From positions 83,848,012 through 83,912,011 of the forward strand of contig NC_087062.1 of NCBI RefSeq assembly GCF_963678635.1: DNA of 64,000 bases, in the 5' to 3' direction. Origin of the DNA: Symsagittifera roscoffensis (Eukaryota > Xenacoelomorpha > Acoela > Convolutidae). The notes beneath the pieces are model-generated. The model was not told the origin of the DNA and did not search any database. It saw nothing but the letters and a program-made list of their open reading frames with translations. This document shows, in pieces, positions 21,011-32,596 of this stretch (within the stretch, counting starts at the first letter, position 1; each line of letters opens with the position of its first letter). A program made the position numbers and the translations under genes.

Positions 21011-22039
21011 CTAGTATTTCCTAAAAAATTTTGCACCGTTTTGGAAAAATTGTAACACTTCTGCCGTTTTTGGATCTAAATTTGATGATTGTTGGGTTTG
21101 CTTCTTTCTGGGGCGGGTTGTAATCTCACATGTGTTTGCATTAATATCAGAACCTCTAAAAAAATCTCTAAAACTTTGCACCAAAATTTCAACACCCCCA
21201 TCAGAAGGATGCAAACCATCCGAGCTAAGCGCATCGGTATTTTGACTAAAATTTTTGTTTATGTCTAAAATATCCAATTTTACTTCGCGCAAGTCTTTTA
21301 CATTCCGTACTAAATTAAGAATTTGCTTGTTTAGCTTCTGTACATTTGGATTAAAATCTTTTCTAAAAGCGCCTAAGGGAGTTACAGTACATAGTGAAAT
21401 TGTTTCTGGGGAGAATTTATGATTTATGAGATAAATTAGTTTTTCTAAGCTACTCACGGCTTCCTTCGCGTCGAAATCACTCGAGAGGCAGTCATTCATT
21501 CCAATTAACGTAGTTACATGTTTAAAATGTCGCGATTTACTGTTTCTCACGCGTTCCAGCAATGCAGAAATTTTGTGCCCACCAAATCCTCTCGCCAACA
21601 CATTTTCCGATATTTGTTCCCCATTGATTCTGTTAAAAATTGAGTCTCCCAGTAATAGGCCAGAATATTCTCCTTCTCGTGGTAAAAATAAATGTTTTCG
21701 TTGCTGGTCGAATTTTTCTTCTTAAATATTGGTTGCTTGTATTTTGATTTCTTGGTTATTCTTGCTTTCTTGGTTATTTTCGCTTCGTTTGTTCTGATTT
21801 CTGCTCCGAGTTCCAATCTTGCTCCATTCATTTTCAAATTTGTTTTCTGTAATTTTCGAATTGCCCGTGTTTTTAAAATTTTCTAGATCAATAACCTTGT
21901 TTCGTCTTTCTTCCTCTTTGGTTGATACAGTTAAGTTTTCAATAATTCGTTTAAAATAAGTAACATTTTCGACCAAGTCTTTATACAGCTCGTATTTCAA
22001 TTCGTCGTTCAAATTTCGGAAAGTTTCGAGGTCAAACAT
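21011..22039 (-). pseudogene. Second copy of SGNH ORF1
   Basis: Codon-for-codon the same as 18872-19900, including the internal TAA at 21722-21724 and all SGNH blocks. The only difference seen in the reading frame is one silent change. Confidence 0.85.
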
Positions 22040-22120
22040 GTTGGCGATTAAAAGCGAAATTAAAAATAAGACATTAAAATGAACCGACTGATTGCTAGAA
22101 ATTTATCTTTTTTGCGAAAA

Positions 22121-22232
22121 CAATCTGGAGCAGGTGCGGAGATAGTTGAGTCATGTTCTGGAGGTCCTAGGCTTCGCAAAAAATAGGACCTCCAGAACAT
22201 GACTCAACTATCTCCGCACCTGCTCCAGATTG
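22121..22232. repeat. Perfect 49-bp inverted repeat, 14-nt loop (copy 2)
   Basis: Arms 22121-22169 and 22184-22232 are perfectly complementary; loop GGCTTCGCAAAAAA. The ancestral perfect form of the fold-back at 19982-20093. Confidence 0.95.
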
Positions 22233-22629
22233 CTTTGTAGTCTGAAGTCTTTAACACACGCTAATTGTAAATATCAGATAGCATTGAATGAGCTTTAAGA
22301 AAGCCGATGAAAGACATGCTATTAGAACGCCAAACAGTGTTTTCGCAAAAAAGATGATCGCTCACAAATGAGTTAGTTGAGAACTTAAAAGTCTGCCTTC
22401 TCAGATAATTAAAAACACTACACAGAGGGACAGTGGAGCATCGTACTATTTTCAGATTTTTAAAAAATGAGTTAAATTGAGCATCGCATCGCAAACGATG
22501 CAGTTAAAAGAATCCCGGAAAAACCCCGGAAAATCTGACTAGGTGTCGTAAAAATGGTAGGCAGAAAAAAATTATAAAAATCTTTTAATCGAAAACTGTA
22601 ACCAATTCACAAGCCTGAGGCTCATTTTC

Positions 22630-22930
22630 ATCAAAAGGCGTTAAAACAGGGCCCACGAAACACTTGAACACAAGAAGCGAAGTTGCACTTCGCATACACG
22701 TCAAAAAATGACCAATAACGCTACTGGGAAAAAATTGAATGAATAAAACTTAGAGTCTACAAAAGTTCTTGAGTGACGCGCGCCAATTATCAGTCTACAT
22801 AATTACTAAGCGACGCAAGCCAATGACGCATTGGCAGTATCAGTCAATTTGATAAAAAAACAATCAACAAATAATCCTCAATTTATAGAACGGACGCACT
22901 TCAACGAGTATAAGTCGAGTCAAGTTTTTT
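22630..22930. other. No supported gene
   Basis: Contains a family-2 5' end near 22672 (AGAAGCGAAGTTGCACTTCGC, an imperfect hairpin). The rest is unrecognised and probably includes the 3' UTR of the next non-LTR element. Confidence 0.45.
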
Positions 22931-22989
22931 ATGACCATTAGGCACAGCCTCTTGTGGTCATTTCAAATGTTCTTTCCTATCTCCGTTCG

Positions 22990-25935
22990 AATTCGTACAT
23001 GTCAATTCCAATCTCTTTCCAATCTGTTTGTCCAGTTTCCACTTGAATTCGTCGATGGTCTTGCTTTTTCCTGTAGCAGATTGTTCCAGTCGAGAGGTGC
23101 TCTTATCGTGAAGAAATTTTCTCGCATTTCGAGATTTGCTTTACTTACTACTACTTTACATGCGTTACCTCTAGAATCCCTATCATTCCGCTCGAAAAGT
23201 CCCACAGTGGCGTTCCTATCCTTAGAACCATAGCAGATTTTATACATTTCTATCATTGTCTCTCTTTTCCTTCAGTACTCCAGCGATGATAGATTCACTT
23301 CTTTAAGGCGTTGGTAAAAGGATAGATTTTTTATACCACTAATTAGACGCGTCGTTCTTCTTTGTACGTTTTCCACGATCTTTTGATGCTTGATCAACCT
23401 TGGGTGCCAGATTAAGTTCGCAAATTCGAGGTGTGGCCATATCAAGCATTTGTAGATGTTTAAAAATACTTGTTTCGTGACTTTTGTGAAGTTTTTCTTA
23501 ATTACTGCTATCATGCCGTTTGCCTTATTGGCTTTTTTAGTAATGTTTGTTCCGAATGTCAGTTTGTTGTCAAGCCAGATACCCAATTCCTGTTCGAGTT
23601 GCACTTTTTTAATGTTTTTGCCATTGATTTTATAGTTCCTCTCCATATCCAAATTCTTGGTTCCTATTGTCATGTGAACACATTTAACGATATTGAAAAA
23701 CAAAAACTTTTGGCCAGACCAAGTTTCTAGTGACTGTGAATGTTGATGTATGCGTGTTACATCCGTTTTGTCTTCAATTTGACGGTATAATTTTGCGTCG
23801 TCAGCGAATAGATTTATTTTTGACGCTATTTTGTTTGGCATTGTGTTGATGTATATTAAGAACCGTACTGGGTCGAGTACTGAACTCTAGGGTATTGCAC
23901 TTTTCACTGGCTGCCATGAGGATCTTGAACCGTTAATTACCACTCACTGTTGTCGTCCCGAAAGAAAGTCTGTTATACAGTTCAAGGTTCTTCCAATTAC
24001 TCTATACTGTCTAAGAATTGCGATCTGTCTTTTGTGTGGTACCGAATCGAAGTCTTTCTCGAAGTCCAAGTATATCACGTCGACAACTTCATGTTTGTCC
24101 ATTGCCCTAGTGAAGTCATCGATTACTTTCACCAGTTGTAAGTTCAGTGAATGTCCAGATCGAAAACCGTATCGTGCATTTGTTTTAGCCCTTCTTCATT
24201 GAAATGATCCATTAAATGATTTTGAACAATTTTTTTGATCAACTTGCAACATATTGATGTTAAAATGATTGATCTATAGTTATCTGCCATCGATTTTTTA
24301 CCTTTTTTGAATATTGCAGAATTTTTAGCCAACTTCCATTCTTCGGGTAATTTGCTTGTCTCCCAAGAGGTTTGGAAAATAATCAAAAGTGTTTTTAAGA
24401 TGATTTCTCAAAATTCAAATAGGAACTAGGTTGAACTCCATCTGGTCCAGGCGTTTTTGAGGTGTCTGACCGATTAGGTTCTTCTCGGATGTCATTCATT
24501 GTTAGCCCCAGCTTGTCATCAAAGCTGGCGGTTGGTGGAGGGCCGATCTCCCAGTTACCCGGGGGTTCGTCAGTGAAAACCGATGCAAAGAAATTTGAGA
24601 GCACTGCTGCTCTTTCGTCGTCTGTGTCAGTTAGCATACCATTTGGTTTTTTTGAAGCAAGGATTGATTCTCTTATGGTAGTTTTTTGGCGTACGTAACT
24701 CCAGAACTTTTTCGGATTAGTTTTAACTTCTGATGTTATTTCTTTTTCTTGTTTTTCACGTGTGAGTGCCTCCGATCGTGTGGCAGATCTAACTTCATTT
24801 CGTTTGGTTTTATATATAGTTAAATTTTTGTCTGTTTAATAGTTTTTGAAAGTTTTCCAGGCTTTCTTTTTTTCTTTTATCTTCATGCGCAAGCCCTTGC
24901 TAGCGGCATTTGCTTGCCACTGCTGCGCATCTTAAATAAAGGCACGAATTTTTGGACTTAATCTTTCATGCAGTTTTTCAGTTTTTCCCATGTTTTTAAC
25001 TGAACCGTTGGGTCAACTAGATGGTTTCTCATCCCGTGGTAGTCTCCCTTTTTTATAGTTTCTGCGGTTTTTACATTTCGATTTAACCCTCTTTACTGGC
25101 ACATCTATCTTGACAAGGACGTGGTCACTTTTTCCGATTGATGCCTCTAACGTGGTGTCTAGATCTTTTAAGACTTTATCTGACATCACAATATCAAGCA
25201 GTGATGCCTTGTCTCTGCCAGTAAGCCTTGTAGGCTCTTTGATATGTTGTGTTAGTAGTGCGCCTTTTACTACCTCTATAAAGGTGAACTCAGTGCTATT
25301 TTCATCTTTTAATGTACTCATGGCCTCCCAATCTATCTGTGGTAGATTTGTGTCTCCCACTATAAGTGTTGAGTAATTTGAATGTGTTTAATTTTTACTT
25401 GGTGGTTATTTTCTTCAGTTGAGTTCTGACTTCTGTACAATACACAAAAGTTGATGATGTTCCTGCCAATTTTATTTTTTAAAAACAAGTTTTCACAGAA
25501 AGAAGAATTGTTTGTGCTCAAGGAGTAGTCAATGTTTTCATTAATAAAAACTAATTTTCCGCGTCCTTGATCAGATGGGTTCATAATTATTGATTCTATG
25601 TTATAGTTTTGGATTTTATGCCATACTGGATTCCATTCTGCGCGAGAGTTTTTCGGTTTGCCTTCCACTAGAGCGATGACATCAGGCTTGCATTTTTCTT
25701 GATTCATTCTCGACGTGATTTCGTGCAGTTTGTCTTGATTTAATGTGTCTATATTTGTGTACCAGATTAATGAAGACCGGTTTGATGTTTTTTCCTCATT
25801 CTCATTATTTGCAACCCCCTCACAAGGTGCACGTAGTCTCCTTGTTCCTTTTCGCTCAAGTTTGTTGCTGCCTTTGCTATCAATCTTCTGGCTTCTTCTC
25901 CTTCCTTGCGACTCCTGTCTGGGCCATGAAATTTG
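22990..25935 (-). pseudogene. Second non-LTR element: AP endonuclease + reverse transcriptase, degraded
   Basis: The minus-strand ORF2 is scattered over frames. Endonuclease: LIWYTNID (25770-25745), IALVEGKPKN (catalytic Glu), MGDTNLPQIDW (25360), LLDIVMS and KSDHVLV (about 25110). Linker: TPGPDGVQPS (24450). RT: KNSAIFKKGKK and NYRSIILTS (24330-24260), IYLDFEKDFDSVPH (motif A, 24070-24030), IP-stop-SSVLDPVRFL (motif B, expected PQGSVLGP, about 23890), NLFADDAKLY (motif C, about 23810). The end is LDWNNLLQE (about 23080). Stops and frameshifts are frequent and motif B is wrecked, so it is inactive. It is a CR1/L2-type ORF2, different from the element at 15-20 kb. A basic stretch (RQESQGRRRSQK...) runs into it from the gag-like region. 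Confidence 0.82.
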
Positions 25936-28029
25936 AAGCTACTGCCGGGTTCATCCTTCTGTTCGGCTCATCTGGTTGGCTACGACTTCTCACCATATCC
26001 AAAATGTCTAGAAACTTGTCTATCGTCTTGTCTTCACGTTGCCTCCGTTTCTCAAAGCGCATCCTTACTTAGTGTCCTTGAACCCTGAGCCAAAACGATT
26101 TAACAAGATTTCAAAGATTTTCTCAGCAGTGTCCCGCTGGTAATGCTTTTTGGCCATCACACAGTTTAGGGCTGTTCCTTCCAGGTTACTGGTGAGAGCA
26201 CTGCATTCTTGTCTTTCTGACAAGTCCTCTTCTTCAAAATGCAGATTCAATGCCTCTATCCAGGTATCAATGCAGCCATCAGATTCATCTTTATAGCATC
26301 TTGGTTTCTTAAAAACCCCTCTGGACTTTTCACTGCGTTCATTGGTTCTAGATAACCTCGTTAGGAAGGTTTCCAATGACCTGTTCGGAGGTTCAAAGGC
26401 TGTGGCCATTGATGTAGCGTCCCTTGAAAGCCCCGTTTGATAATCATTGCCCCCTGATAGGGGCTCTGGATTTTCCCTTATGTCCGAATCAATGGGATGA
26501 GGAACCACATCTCCCAGTAGCATGTGTGTCTTGCGTCGGTCGTTCGTTTGAGGTCGGTCTGTTGCCAGTCGAATTTCCTCTGATGTTTGGGCCCCGTGGC
26601 CTATTGTCCCCTGTGGCATAGCTGGATGAACTGCCTCTTCCTCCAGTGGATCCATACGTCCTTCTTCTATTGGGTTGTTCATTGAAGTTCACTCTCGGCT
26701 CCTTGCCGGGTTCTCCTGAGCCTGGTTCTCCATTCTTCGATCCACTCCTGCTTCCTAGTAGTCCATCCAACCTATCCATGATAGCCTGAGTTCGCTTCTC
26801 CATCATCGCGTCTATCTTCGTGTCAAGAGTTCCAACAGACTGTTCTTGTTGAATTCTCAAATTCTTCTCCATGTCATCTCTCAACCGTAACTCTCTCAGC
26901 TCAGCTTCCCTCGTCATTCGCGACAAGTTCTTGGCCAAGTGTTTATCTGTTCTCTCCTTCAAGCAATTTTCGCTTCTGCTAACTTCTTGTCCGTTGCGGT
27001 TGACCTCTTCCCGCAAAATTTCTCTCTCGACGGGGACTGCCCTTTCTAGTTCACTCATTTTTAAGGACATCTTTTCATTTTGTTCACCTATGCTGCCCAC
27101 TATGTTGGTCAAGGCTTCTTCGATTGATGCTCCGCTGTCCACAAATTTCGTCACAAGTGACGGTATCACCCTGTCGGTTCCAGGTAGCTTGGTGTTGGTT
27201 AGGACTCGGGTCTTGATTCTCATGGTTCGATGTCTCCTCATGATCCACCTCTGTGTTATATAGCCCTGTGTCTCGGTTCTTCCCAGTTCGCATTTCCAAA
27301 TTCGTTATTGTCACAAAATCTCCTGACTAGCCTGATCCGTTTGTGGTCTTGCTTATTGTCCTGACCACACCAAATTGGTCCATAGAGCTAGTTTCTCTGT
27401 TGGTGTATGCTTCATTCTCCTGAGTCGAACTATCGAGGCTGATTTGAGATGCGAAGTCATCTTGCTCGTCAGTGTCACCTCTTCTTCCTGGGTTTCTGCT
27501 TCGTCAACTGTACCCGTCCCCCTGGTAAATGGAAAGAAGTTTCCCTAAGTGTTCTTCACTCTTTCTGAAAACGAGGAGGACGTTGCCGGTTTCTCCGTCG
27601 TACTATGCATCATGGTGTTGTCTGTGGGTGATCTTGTGGTCGCCACATTTTCAGTTGAAATGTCGGACAGTTCCGACATCTCTTCTCGGTCTAGAGTCCC
27701 GGTCGAAGTGGCAAAATCTTGGCCTTGTTTTACGGTGTAGATTCACTCGCCAATCTTCTGTTTTCTCTCCCTTCTGGTCCATGTCCGTCCCGGTTCTCAT
27801 CCATGGCAAGTTCCGGATGAACCTCTTCTTCTAACCTTGCCTTTTGTCCTTCTGAGGACTTTTGACTCCTGGTTTCAACCGTTCCGCCTGAATCTTTCTT
27901 CCCTTTGTCATTCCGGTTTCAAGAGATCCTTTCTACAAAAGGGTCGTTCATTGCCTTTCTTTGTTTCTCTGGTATCAGTTTCCTAGAGCTATCACTTAGT
28001 TTATGTATCCTTGACTTGTCTAGACTCAT
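25880..28029 (-). pseudogene. Gag-like ORF with coiled coil, degraded
   Basis: ATG at 28029 starts MSLDKSRIHKLSDSS, soon broken by stops. A coiled-coil-like segment lies at about 27130-26790 (EKMSLKMSELERAV, REAELRELRLRDDME, QAIMDRLDGLLG), then a Gly/Ser/Arg/Asn-rich linker. A capsid-like segment follows at 26300-25930: CIDTWIEALNLHFEEE, SALTSNLEGTALNCV, KIFEILLNRFGSG, FEKRRQREDKTIDKFLD, AVASNFM. The W..A...HF / L.G.A / RFG / F..RRQ pattern is that of Ty3-type Gag. It is split over three frames and stops at 25880, overlapping the beginning of the non-LTR ORF2 frame. Either a non-LTR element landed in an LTR-type gag, or this is an unusual ORF1. No LTR or pol matching it was found. Confidence 0.65.
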
Positions 28030-28770
28030 TTTCAATTAATCACTTCTTACTGCCTATACACTCAATTCGATTGCTAGTGTCCTTTTTGTTTGACTACTGA
28101 TAATAATAACACAACACAATAAATTCCAAGAGTTTCTTTTAAATAGTGAGCACGAATCCTTGTATGTTATCACAGTACAGCGTGTATACAATTTATTCAG
28201 AATAATCGATTATTAGTTGTAAGGTATGAAGCTAGCACAGTCTGATGATATCAATATATTTAAAAGATAGTGTGATCACTAATCAATCAAGAACAGATGT
28301 TATTGATTTAAAACCAAAATGAAAAAAATCAAAAAAATTTTTCAATGAAAAACGTATGTGTCTTGTACTTTAGTCAGTCGCAATGTAATAGTCGAACTTT
28401 TTTCTAAAGAAAGAGCTTTCCCTGTTCGGTGCCGCACCAAACATACAAAACTTGAAGGTAGTAATTTTCTCAATCGGGCGTCTATTGCACCGACCGAGTC
28501 CTGTGTTACCTATCTGCCTTAGGATTGCCCGAGCTAGACCTACTAAAATCCTCAAGACAATCACTTTTCCAAAAAACGATTTGGATTTCAATCCACACAA
28601 ATCAGTGACAAACTATTGTTAAGTTTAGACCTAGTGTCGCAAATATCCGAGTTTAGACATGTTTTGTTTTAGTCTGGTCTTTTATAAAAGGCAAGTTACC
28701 AGTGCAATCACTGGTTCCTAGCCTGTCTACTAATAACCTAATACCTTTCACTATTTTTTTTCTTTTGTCT
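28030..28770. other. Upstream region of the gag-like ORF, no gene
   Basis: AT-rich; probably leader or LTR-derived sequence of the gag-like element near 28030-28230. A 76-codon minus-strand frame (28370-28600) is not recognised. Confidence 0.4.
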
Positions 28771-28777
28771 ACTTAAG

Positions 28778-29133
28778 CTTTGGCAAAAGTAGGACCCCTC
28801 CGGATTGGCAAAAACAGGACCCCTCCGGATTGGAAAAATTAGGACCCCTCTGGATTGGCAAAATTGGAACCCCTCAGGATTGGCAAAAATAGCACCCTTC
28901 CGGATTGGCAAAAATAGGACTCTTCCGGATTGGCAAAAAAGGACCCTTCCGTATTGGCAAAATAGGACCCCTCCGGGTTGGCAAAAATAGGACCCTTCCG
29001 GATTGGCAAAAATAGGACCCTTCCGGATTGGCAAAAATAGAACCCTTCGGGATTGGCAAAAATAGGACCCCTCCGTGTTGGCAAAATTGGGACCCCACCG
29101 GATTGGCAAAATATGGGACCCTTCCGGCTTGGG
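28778..29133. repeat. 25-bp minisatellite, ~14 units
   Basis: About fourteen units of consensus GGCAAAAATAGGACCC(T/C)TCCGGATT, mostly exactly 25 bp (two of 24, one of 26). Because 25 is not a multiple of 3, the unit cycles through frames every 75 bp. All three minus-strand frames stay open over much of the array and encode NPEGSYFCQ-like 25-residue repeats. I regard the peptides as a by-product. Confidence 0.93.
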
Positions 29134-31101
29134 ACCCCTCTGGGTTTGTAACAATAGCTTTTCCGGGACTTTTAAAATTTTCAACCAATACCCTTCCGGA
29201 TATGTTCTTCGATGCTATTATGCTGTAGGAACTAACTAAGAAGGGTGTATTTTCCCTCCCTAGACCCTTCCGGATTGAAGCTAAGCTGCTTATTTGACAA
29301 TTCTCCTTAACTGTGAAGGGTCTTATAACTAGCCTAGTTTCGAACCGACTTTGGTTTTCTGGGTTCCTTAGCCCTCCTTTTTTGTCTAAAACAGCGTACA
29401 TTTGCCTTATTCAACCGTTACTACCCTTTGCTAGGGGTATAAGGGCTTTCCAAAAAAAAATACAAAACGTGAAGGGTCTAACTTTACGAATTAGTGAGTT
29501 TGCTAAAAACAATCTCCAAAAATTTTAACGCTTATTTTTTCAAATAATTGAAAAATTTTTAAGTAAGCGCACCTAATTTCTAATCTAATGGTATCAAGAT
29601 CAACTGGATCTGTCTAGTAGCTACAAAGTTATTAACCAAAACGTCTTTTTTCTCAAGTCAAAAATGTTTCTCACTTATAGGTTCCGCCTAACTTTTTTCG
29701 CAATTCTGATCTTTTTGACGTAAAATTTATTTATCCGAGCTCAGAGGGCCTATATTCTTCTAGTTCAATGCACAAGACCCGATCTAAAACGTATGAGCTA
29801 AAAAAATTTGCCAAAAACAATGCTATTTGGACCCTTCCGGATCCATGAATCCACTAAATCAAATACGTTAAGTTCAATTTCACTGTAACCCGGAAGGTTA
29901 TCGGAAAACGGGTTTTAAAACCTGTCAATTCATTAGTGTCCGAACAACAATTTATACTTTCCTAACTCAGAAATTTCAAAAAATTTTCTTATTTTGTAGC
30001 GTTTTGTTTTTTGAAAAATCAAGAAAATTCGGTTTTTGGTACGCAATTAGTTCCAACCACTTCTGAACTAAACTTCACCAGTTCTATCTATTACACTAGT
30101 AAAATTACGAGGTAGCTCAATAATTTAGCGCTTTTTTCCGTTAAAAAAAAATCGTTATCTCAAAAAATCGCGATTTGTGGGGGATCAAAATATCGCTATT
30201 TTCACCCTAAAAAGTGGTCTGCTTACTGTGTTTTTCACTGAAAAACGGTATAAGAGTATTAATATAGGCTGCATAAATAGTAATACTAGTATTATTATAC
30301 GCCTCAGGGTTTGTTCAATAGGCGAATTAAGGTGTTTAACTCGGAGATTCGCAATTCGAGGAAGGGTCACTACAGTGCAGTCACTGTCGAGCCCCCCACA
30401 GATTAATATCTCATTTTTTGTAGCAAAACGGATACAGAACTTGCTAACGATACCCAACAGTTAATTGTTGTTGTCATTGAGCTCTTTCTTGTCGCTCGCT
30501 GCACTGCTTGCCGGATTAGTCTTCTTCTCTAATCCCGAGACCCTACCGGATTGAGCGCAAATTAGCATTAACGTTCTTAATGACCTTAATAACCCTACAA
30601 TACAAGCACCAAAAACGGGCCACAAGTTTAATCGTAACAGTCCTGACTGATATAAATGCCTGTAACAACAATATAACTAACAACAACAAACGGGAGGGTC
30701 GGATCACATCTCGTCTGGGGGGATAATTTCTACTGCTTTTATACTTTTTTTTAACTGTTTTTGGTTTTTCGGTTATTTATTTGTTTTTTGTTTTTTCTTA
30801 GGTATTATGTTACTTTTGGTTTGGTTTCCTCTATGTCTTCAAATGTTTTTGGCCACGTACCACTCACGAAATGACGGGAGGGCCAATCCCCCCACCCTTC
30901 TTGGTACGTGAATTTTCAGTCTTAACTAGGTTAAAAAGCTATTCACGGGAATCCGGAAGGCTTCCGCGTTCCGAACAACCCCTCCACCCCGGTGGTAAGT
31001 ACCTTGTTTTGAGAATTCTCTCGGCGCGGAGTGCTCGTTAACGGTTCTGCCGGTCATGATGTTTAAAAACAATAACACCCAGGAGCGCCATAAAAACATC
31101 T
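29134..31101. other. No supported gene; scattered minisatellite-like motifs
   Basis: The string ACCCTTCCGGAT or a close variant recurs singly near 29187, 29265, 29830 and 30540. A 95-codon plus and a 90-codon minus frame at 30177-30464 overlap each other and show no domain. GC-richer sequence at 30840-31090 contains a GGTACGTG/CACGTACC inverted pair. Nothing is assignable. Confidence 0.5.
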
Positions 31102-32235
31102 ATGTAACATTCGCCCGGAAGAACATATCGACGGAAAATAAAGCTAGGTTCTAAAACGACTTGCTTGCGTCTAAACACAGCTCTACATATTTTTCACCGT
31201 CTCTGCCAAAGCCAGTTTTTTTGGTGGTCTTTCTAACCCCGGGTCGACAAAAAACGTTTTTGTTTCCGGCTTCGATCAGAACGCTCTAAATAACTTAATT
31301 ATATGCCAGATAGTGAGCTCATGGCCGGGTCTCAGTATCTCCACGAGGTCACTCTCAAAAACAGGGCTACTACTTATAAACTATATTGATATTGTTTTTG
31401 TTCTGTAGATAAAAGTCATCATCTCCATCGAAGATTGATGAACCCTTTCCATCAACTCCTAGCTTCTCATAATCTGAAAACGAATTTAATTGTTATTAAT
31501 TCATTTCAGGACATCTCCAGGAAGCTAAAAGTTTGTTAAAATGATGTTTAATTTATCTCCCGAGACCATCCGGATCCTGGAATCCGGAGAATTAACGTCC
31601 TTTTTTCTTTCTGGAAGGCTGGACGCGTCGTCCCAACACCCTTCCTGTTTCTCGTGAATTGCTCTGTAGCGATTGTAACTGAACTGCACAATCGTTACAA
31701 GTCGGAATGGTTTCTGACAATCCTATTCTTTCATGAATCTCGATCAGTTTCACAAGACTTCTGTTGGCGTTGTTTTCACTGAGACTTCTGTCGTTCTCTT
31801 CTCGCAATTTCAGTTGGTGCGAAATATAAAAAGGTTACGTGTCGTTCAGGTCCAAATCGAAATTTTCAAAATTGGCATGTTAGTCAAAATTAACCCCTCC
31901 CGATTCGTCTAATTGTTCAATTAGCGTCACTAATCCATAAAAACCATCAGTTCTCTCGGTCAGATGTTCCGATAAAAATTCGAATACGAAATTGCATTTT
32001 GTCCATTCTGGTCGAATGTCACATTCGTTTGTTCGTAAAGACAAGTGACAATTATAATTTTCGCGAAAACTGAAAAACCGCGAAAAGAACCACAACAAAA
32101 ATTTTTGTTGATATAAAACAGACGTGCGACAAACGAGACAGACGGAAGAAATTGAAGTCGAAGATATTAGCGGAAGAGCATTCCGATTTGTAACGAATGT
32201 GCAGCTACCATCGTTACGTAGCAATTCTCGAGAAT
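31102..32235. repeat. Dispersed repeat R3, copy 2 (unbroken)
   Basis: Matches 10837-11034 plus 13856-14700 in the same orientation and gives the empty-site version of the PLE insertion (CTTAATTATATGCC at about 31293). Minus-strand frames (31592-31807 and 31880-32224) may be remains of a protein, with TIPTCNDCA shared with copy 1. Family unknown. Confidence 0.85.
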
Positions 32236-32596
32236 CAGTAGGGCTATTGGGAGGATTTCGCCATCCCTCCTGTTCGTCATGAAGACAGCTCTTCGGCAGG
32301 ATTCAAGAATCTAAAAGGGGCACGGATGTTTCCATTTATCATAGTTTGTTCCGTTTCAGATAATTCTGGATCACTGTTTTCTAATGGATCAAAAAGGCTC
32401 CTGACCACTCATAACTGCTGGAGAAAAAAACGTGTTAATGGGGAGGTCTAATCCCAGCATTCGTAGTGGTATTGCAAAAAAGCTGAGACCTTCATTGTTT
32501 TTATGGCTTTTACCATTAATAATAGGAATTAGCTGCTGTCTTACGTTTTTTTTTCTTTTAATTCCATTTTCTTAAATGCTTCCGGAGTTCATCTGG

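Larger units (their letters stand above)
20496..22629. repeat. Tandem duplication, unit 2 (2,134 bp)
   Basis: Second unit, separated from the first by 5 bases (TGAAC, 20491-20495). The 8 bases TGAACATC across the junction repeat the TGAACATC found 12 bases further on, as expected of templated insertion during end joining. Confidence 0.93.

Noticed and set aside
26424-27263. Plus-strand frames opposite the gag-like ORF
   Set aside because: Shadows of the minus-strand gag-like sequence with no motifs of their own.
28778-29133. Possible CRISPR array
   Set aside because: Units are contiguous with no unique spacers; it is a minisatellite in eukaryotic DNA.
28738-29401. Minus and plus frames encoding NPEGSYFCQ or DWQNRT repeat peptides
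   Set aside because: Explained by the 25-bp minisatellite lacking stops; no start context or other domain.
30177-30464. Overlapping 95- and 90-codon frames on opposite strands
   Set aside because: No domain on either strand and no splice or repeat support.
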